A stretch of 64,000 nt of DNA, taken from MFD01275-c22 sp963705885 (GTDB taxonomy: Bacteria; Actinomycetota; Actinomycetes; JACCUZ01). Positions 59,869 to 64,000 of this stretch are shown in pieces. The stretch covers positions 1,178,001-1,242,000 of the forward strand of contig OY970120.1 of the NCBI GenBank assembly GCA_963705885.1. Reading direction: 5' to 3'. The translations under genes were made by a program, and so were the position numbers. The stretch's first letter is position 1, and each line of letters opens with the position of its first letter. Below the pieces are notes generated by a model. It worked only from the letters and a program-made list of their open reading frames with translations. It made no database searches and was not told the origin of the DNA.

Positions 59869-62019
59869 CTACGCGTCCTGGGTGCCGGCTGGCGAGGAGG
59901 GTCGAGGCGTGGACTCGACGACGACACCCGCGGGGAGCCCGGAGACGTGGGTGCCGTCCGGTCCGACGGCGACCGTGATGCGGACGTCGGAGACCGGCAT
60001 GTTCTGCAGCCGCACCGTGCCGAGCTCGGGCAGCAGATGGGGCGTCAGGTGCAGGACACCTGCCGGGACGTCGGGGTCGAAGCGCAGCAGTGAGCGCAGC
60101 AGCAGCAGCGGGCTTGCGGCGGACCATGCCTGGGGCGAGCACGAGGCGGGATAGGGGATCGGCTGCTCGAAGTCGTCCCGGTCGAAGCCGCAGAACAGCT
60201 CCGGGAGCCTGCCGCCGAAGTCCGCGCCGGCAGCGACGATCCCGCGCGCGATCCGTTGCGCCTCGTGGACGAAGCCGTACCGCACCAGGCCGGCGACGGC
60301 GATCGCGTTGTCGTGCGGCCAGACCGAGCCGTTGTGGTAGCTCATCGGGTTGTAGGCGGCCATGGTGGACGCAAGCGTCCGCACTCCCCAGCCGGTGAAC
60401 ATCTCCGGCCCGGCGAGACCGGCCGCGACAGCGGCGGCATGCTCCGCGTCGACGATGCCCGTCCACAGGCAGTGCCCGATGTTGGACGCCAGGCTGTCGA
60501 CCGGCCGCTTGTCCGCGTCCAGGGCGAGGGCGTAGTAGCCGAGGTCGGGCAGCCAGAAGTCGCGGTTGAACGCGGTCTTCAGGGCGGCCGCGCTCTCGGT
60601 GAGCCGACCGGCCGTCACGACGTCGCCGAGATCACGGGCGATCGACGCGCGAGCGAGGTAGGCCGCGTACGTGTATCCCTGCACCTCGGCGAGCGCCAGT
60701 GGCGGGTCGGCGATCCGGCCGTCGGCGTAGGTGATGCCGTCGAAGGAGTCCTTCCAGCCCTGGTTGACCAGGCCGTCCTCGGTGGCCCGCTCGTACTCGA
60801 CATACCCGTCGCCGTCGGCGTCGCCGTACTCGAGCAGCCAGTCGATGGCCCGGTCGGCGGCGGGCAACAGTGCCTCGACGTCCGCTCGGGGCACCCCCCA
60901 GTTGTGCAGCTCGCCGAGCAGCATCACGAACAGCGGGGTGGCGTCGACCGAGCCGTAGTAGACCGAGCCCTCGCCTGGTGCGTGCAGCGAGTCCATGCCG
61001 TAGCGGATCTCGTGCAGGATGCGGCCGGGCTGCTCGTCGCGCCGCGGGTCGACGACGTTGCCCTGGCGTCGCGCGAGCGTCCGCAGCGTCCCGACGGCCA
61101 GGCTGCGGTCGAGCGGCAGTGCCATCCACGCGGCCAGAAGCGAGTCGCGGCCGAACACGGTCATGAACCACGGGGCGCCGGCCGCGACGGCGATCTGTCC
61201 GGGGTCGGCGGGGTCGACGATGCGCAGGGCGCCGAGGTCCTCCGCGGAGCGGGACACCAGCTCGGCGAACCCCTCGTGCTCCGTGGACAGCACCGAGGTG
61301 GAGTGGTGCCACTCCTGCAGTCGCCGAGCCGGTGCCGCCCGCTCGACCGGCTGGTCCGACGGGTACGGCACCAGAGCCTCGACGCCGTTGGCCGAGGGCA
61401 CCACCTGAACGGTTCCGCGCCACTCGTCCCTCGCCGGGACGATGACCGCGGTGGTGAGAGTGCCCGTCTCGCCCACGGTCCACCCGGGCGCCGCGACCCG
61501 CACGCCGCGGACGTCGCCGCCGAGCTCACGCTGGAAGAGGACGCCGTCGGGGCAGGGCGCGATCAGGTGGGTCCCGCGCGCGACCACCCGACTCTCCTTG
61601 ACCTCGAAGAGGTCGGCGAAGTCGGCGGCGACCGTCAGCTCGAGGCGGCACGCGACGTCGGTCGGGCCGACGTTGCGCAGGACCAGGTCCTCGCGCATGC
61701 CGTGGCCGATGTAGCGGTGCCGCAGCACGAGCAGTGTGCTGTCGGCACGACCCTGCTGCGGTCGCCCGCGGCCGACGAATGTCGTGGCGTAGGGCTCGCG
61801 CGGCATCGTCGAGAGGCCGTCGACCGGCTCGCCGTCCACGAGCAGCCGCCAGCTGGACAAGACTCTGGTGTCGCGGACGAACAGGCCGTGCGGGAGGCCG
61901 GCGGCGATGTCGCCGCCCGTGCCGCTGAGGCAGAACGTCGCACCCTCGACCAGCGTCACCGTCTGGCTGGACGTCCCGAAGTGGGAGGGCTCGCCAGCGA
62001 ACGTCCATCCGACCGGCAC
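59869..62019 (-). CDS. Glycogen debranching-type enzyme (amylo-alpha-1,6-glucosidase family)
   Basis: The 716-aa protein has an N-terminal beta domain (VEGATFCLSGTGGDIAAGLPHGLFVRDTRVLSSWRLLVDG region, PREPYATTFVGRG) and a C-terminal (alpha/alpha)6 barrel: WFMTVFGRDSLLAAWMALPL, EIRYGMDSLHAPGEGSVYYGSVDATPLFVMLL, GLVNQGWKDSFDGI, SNIGHCLWTGIVD, YNPMSYHNGSVWPHDNAIAVAGL. This is the actinobacterial glycogen-debranching-enzyme-like family. GTG start with CGGAGGCAGG upstream. Fits alpha-glucan metabolism with the amylosucrase and glycosyltransferase. Confidence 0.88.
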   Translation of the reverse strand: MPVGWTFAGEPSHFGTSSQTVTLVEGATFCLSGTGGDIAAGLPHGLFVRDTRVLSSWRLLVDGEPVDGLSTMPREPYATTFVGRGRPQQGRADSTLLVLRHRYIGHGMREDLVLRNVGPTDVACRLELTVAADFADLFEVKESRVVARGTHLIAPCPDGVLFQRELGGDVRGVRVAAPGWTVGETGTLTTAVIVPARDEWRGTVQVVPSANGVEALVPYPSDQPVERAAPARRLQEWHHSTSVLSTEHEGFAELVSRSAEDLGALRIVDPADPGQIAVAAGAPWFMTVFGRDSLLAAWMALPLDRSLAVGTLRTLARRQGNVVDPRRDEQPGRILHEIRYGMDSLHAPGEGSVYYGSVDATPLFVMLLGELHNWGVPRADVEALLPAADRAIDWLLEYGDADGDGYVEYERATEDGLVNQGWKDSFDGITYADGRIADPPLALAEVQGYTYAAYLARASIARDLGDVVTAGRLTESAAALKTAFNRDFWLPDLGYYALALDADKRPVDSLASNIGHCLWTGIVDAEHAAAVAAGLAGPEMFTGWGVRTLASTMAAYNPMSYHNGSVWPHDNAIAVAGLVRYGFVHEAQRIARGIVAAGADFGGRLPELFCGFDRDDFEQPIPYPASCSPQAWSAASPLLLLRSLLRFDPDVPAGVLHLTPHLLPELGTVRLQNMPVSDVRITVAVGPDGTHVSGLPAGVVVESTPRPSSPAGTQDA

Positions 62020-62183
62020 GTGGTCACCTGCCTCCGGGCGCCCCGAGGCGCTCCCGGCTCGCCAGTGGCGGCGCCGACGGTGGCCGACGTTCGGGGGAAG
62101 ACCGCGTCGGCAGTCTCGCACGCCTGACTCCTGGGATCCGGCAGGCAGACGCCGGCGCCCGCGTTCCGGACCACGATCGCGAC

Positions 62184-62819
62184 CTAGCGCTGAGCTGCGG
62201 CGACGGATCTCTCTCGCGGCCCTGGTCGGCGGTGCACGCTGACGGCGTAGCCACCTCCCTCGTACGGCTCGCCCTCCCAGGTCGCGAAGCGCAGCTCCCG
62301 CACGAGCCCGCCCGCCGCGCACCAGGCGTCGTAGTCGTCGAGCAGGACCTGCGCTGCCATCGGCGGGAGGTGCGACCGGTCGAGCCCGAAGCCCGCCACC
62401 AGAGCGCCGCCGGGTGCGACGTGCGCGACCATCCGGGCGACGACCGTGCTCTCCGTCCCCTCGGCGACGAGGGGCACGACGTTGCCCGCCGCGACGACGA
62501 GGTCGAAGCTCCGCCCCAGGTCGAGGCCGGCGAGGTCGGCCCGCACCCAACTCATCTCCGGCGCGCGCCGGCGCGCCGCGTCGAGCATGGAGGGGTCGAC
62601 GTCCACGCCGACGCAGTCGAAGCCCCGCTCGGCGAGCCTGATCGCGACCCGGCCGGCGCCGCACCCGGCGTCCAGGACCCCGCCCCCGGGGGACAGCAGC
62701 GACTCGCAGAACGTGGCCTCGCCGTGCACGTCGGTGCCCTCGGCGGCCAGCTGCTCGAAGCGGGCCGCGTAGGCCTCTCCCGCCCGTTCACCACCCTGGC
62801 CGCTGCTCCACCTGGTCAC
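62184..62819 (-). CDS. Class I SAM-dependent methyltransferase
   Basis: The 211-aa protein has motif I GGGVLDAGCGAGRVAIRLAERGF, VGVDVDPSMLDAARRRAP, SFDLVVAAGNVVPLVAEG and APGGALVAGFGLDR. The GTG at 62819 begins VTRWSSGQGGERAGEAYAARF, typical of these enzymes. Substrate unknown. The 164 bp upstream of the debranching gene lies downstream of it. Confidence 0.85.
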   Translation of the reverse strand: MTRWSSGQGGERAGEAYAARFEQLAAEGTDVHGEATFCESLLSPGGGVLDAGCGAGRVAIRLAERGFDCVGVDVDPSMLDAARRRAPEMSWVRADLAGLDLGRSFDLVVAAGNVVPLVAEGTESTVVARMVAHVAPGGALVAGFGLDRSHLPPMAAQVLLDDYDAWCAAGGLVRELRFATWEGEPYEGGGYAVSVHRRPGPRERSVAAAQR

Positions 62820-62850
62820 CCGGCGATGATGCCAGGGAGAGGGGGTGCCG

Positions 62851-64000
62851 ATGCCTGACGTCGTGGTCGTGGGGGGCGGGCACAACGGACTGGTCGCGGC
62901 CTGCTACCTCGCGGGTGCCGGGCTCGACGTCCTCGTGCTCGAGCAGTCGAGCGCCCTCGGCGGCGGGTCGCGCACCGACGAGCTCGTCCCCGGATACCGG
63001 TTCAACACCCACTCCGCAGCGCACAACATCATCAACGCCACCGACATCCCGGTCGAGCTGGGTCTCGCCGGGACCGGGCTGGCCTACCGCGAGATGGACC
63101 CGTTCTCGATCGCGGTGTTCGGTGACGGCGAGATCGTCCGGTTCCACCGCAGCGTCGACGAGACCGTCGCGTCGATCCGCGAGGTGTCGCCGGAGGACGC
63201 CGGCCGCTACGCGGCGTGGATGCGCGACACCATGCCCGTCATCGACGCCCTGCGGCCGGGCATCGAGGCCGGGGCGAGCCGCGGCCGCCGGCTGCGCGGG
63301 ACACCGCGGCAGGCGGTCGCGTCCGTGAGGGCGATGGCCCGCAACGGCGGACCGGTCGGACTCGCCCGGCTGCTGCTCTCGCCGTACGGCCGGGTGCTCG
63401 AGGAGCGGCTCGCGACCGACCGCGTCCGCGCCCCCGTGTCGGCCTTCGCCGCGCACGCCTCGGCCTCGCCGACGACGCCGGGCGGCGCGCTCTACGGGCT
63501 GTGGCAGGCGTTCTACCACCGCGTCGGGCAGTGGCACGCGGTCGGCGGGTCGCAGGGCCTGACCGACGCCCTGGTCCGTCGGCTGCACCTCTCCGGGGGG
63601 CAGACCCGCACCGGCGCGCCGGTCGGCCGCATCCGCCGCGACGGCAGCGCGGTGCGCGGCGTCGAGCTCGAGGGCGGTGAGCGCATCGACGCGCGCTACG
63701 TCGTGACCGCCGTCGACCCGCGCACGGCGCTGCTCGACCTGCTCGACCCGCCCCTGACGGGACCGGTGGCCGACGACCTGCGCGGTGCCCACGCGGGCAA
63801 CGCGGTGCAGATGCTCGTGCTGCTCGCGGTCAGCGAGCTGCCGGCCTACCGGAACGGCCGGCCGGGGGACTGGAACGGGTTGCAGTCCTTCGTCGACACG
63901 CTGCCCTCCCTGGCGGCGGGGTTCGCCCAGGCCGAGGCCGGCCGCCTCCCCGACGACCCGGTCCCGACGTACGCCTTCACGCCCAGCGCCCTGGACACCT
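62851..64000 (+). CDS. Phytoene-desaturase-like FAD oxidoreductase (3' end cut by window)
   Basis: The visible 383 codons start VVVVGGGHNGLVAACYLAGAGLDVLVLEQSS, the FAD dinucleotide motif with glutamate, then GGGSRTDELVPGYRFNTHSAAH, GGALYGLWQAFYHRVGQWHAVGGSQGLTDALVRRL, and ARYVVTAVDPRTALLDLLDPP. This is the NAD(P)/FAD amine-oxidase/carotenoid-desaturase-like (PYROXD2-type) family. GGGAGAGGGGGTGCCG precedes the ATG. Divergent from the methyltransferase gene by 31 bp. The stop lies beyond 64000. Confidence 0.85.
   Translation, partial: MPDVVVVGGGHNGLVAACYLAGAGLDVLVLEQSSALGGGSRTDELVPGYRFNTHSAAHNIINATDIPVELGLAGTGLAYREMDPFSIAVFGDGEIVRFHRSVDETVASIREVSPEDAGRYAAWMRDTMPVIDALRPGIEAGASRGRRLRGTPRQAVASVRAMARNGGPVGLARLLLSPYGRVLEERLATDRVRAPVSAFAAHASASPTTPGGALYGLWQAFYHRVGQWHAVGGSQGLTDALVRRLHLSGGQTRTGAPVGRIRRDGSAVRGVELEGGERIDARYVVTAVDPRTALLDLLDPPLTGPVADDLRGAHAGNAVQMLVLLAVSELPAYRNGRPGDWNGLQSFVDTLPSLAAGFAQAEAGRLPDDPVPTYAFTPSALDT

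Overview
This is a chromosomal window from a high-GC actinomycete. The evidence is the very high third-position GC, frequent GTG starts and ATGA/GTGA start-stop overlaps, a SARP-type regulator, an F420-type LLM oxidoreductase, a class F sortase, Asp23/Gls24 envelope genes and M28/DUF4397 secreted proteins. I cannot fix the genus from the sequence. Both ends cut genes: an aglK-type ATPase at the left and a phytoene-desaturase-like FAD protein at the right.

Left part (1-12.5 kb): an alpha-glucoside/sucrose utilisation locus. It has an AglEFGK-type ABC importer split around a LacI operator, a GH1 beta-glucosidase gene broken by three frameshifts, a LacI regulator, an amylosucrase and a PfkB (fructo)kinase. 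Sucrose imported by AglEFGK could be converted to alpha-glucan plus fructose, and the fructose phosphorylated. A secreted M28 aminopeptidase, a small membrane protein and tRNA-Thr(TGT) follow.

12.8-19.3 kb: a poorly characterised accessory block. It holds a stand-alone SARP regulator and a leftward six-gene operon with a DUF2589 protein, a second likely DUF2589 member, two unknown proteins, a winged-helix-like protein and a peptidoglycan endopeptidase. Divergent from it are a peptidoglycan amidase and a membrane protein. This is the best candidate for an undescribed system.

19.3-27.4 kb: L-2-hydroxyglutarate oxidase, a sortase/DUF4397 surface pair, a GABA aminotransferase-aldehyde dehydrogenase pair with a divergent PucR regulator, and an intradiol dioxygenase.

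27.5-52.8 kb: a co-directional catabolic supercluster of about 22 genes. It begins with a CoA ligase / APH-like kinase / acyl-CoA dehydrogenase trio resembling the LvaE-LvaA-LvaC chemistry for 4-hydroxyacids. It continues with an EboE-like TIM barrel, several medium-chain alcohol dehydrogenases, an XRE-cupin regulator, an Rbs-type importer in which ATPase and permease are fused, a VOC protein, a PRISE-type reductase, a beta-hydroxyacid dehydrogenase, an M24 protein, 2-oxoacid dehydrogenase E1 alpha/beta, a degenerate E2 and an aldehyde dehydrogenase. The substrate is unknown, but the logic is uptake, alcohol/diol oxidation, CoA activation and thiolytic or decarboxylative cleavage.

52.8-64 kb: a seven-gene Asp23/Gls24 envelope cluster, an LLM oxidoreductase, a ROK kinase, a VC0807-like membrane protein, and an alpha-glucan-related set (GT4 glycosyltransferase, glycogen-debranching-type enzyme), then a methyltransferase and the truncated FAD oxidoreductase. 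I saw no CRISPR array, rRNA, insertion sequence or prophage.
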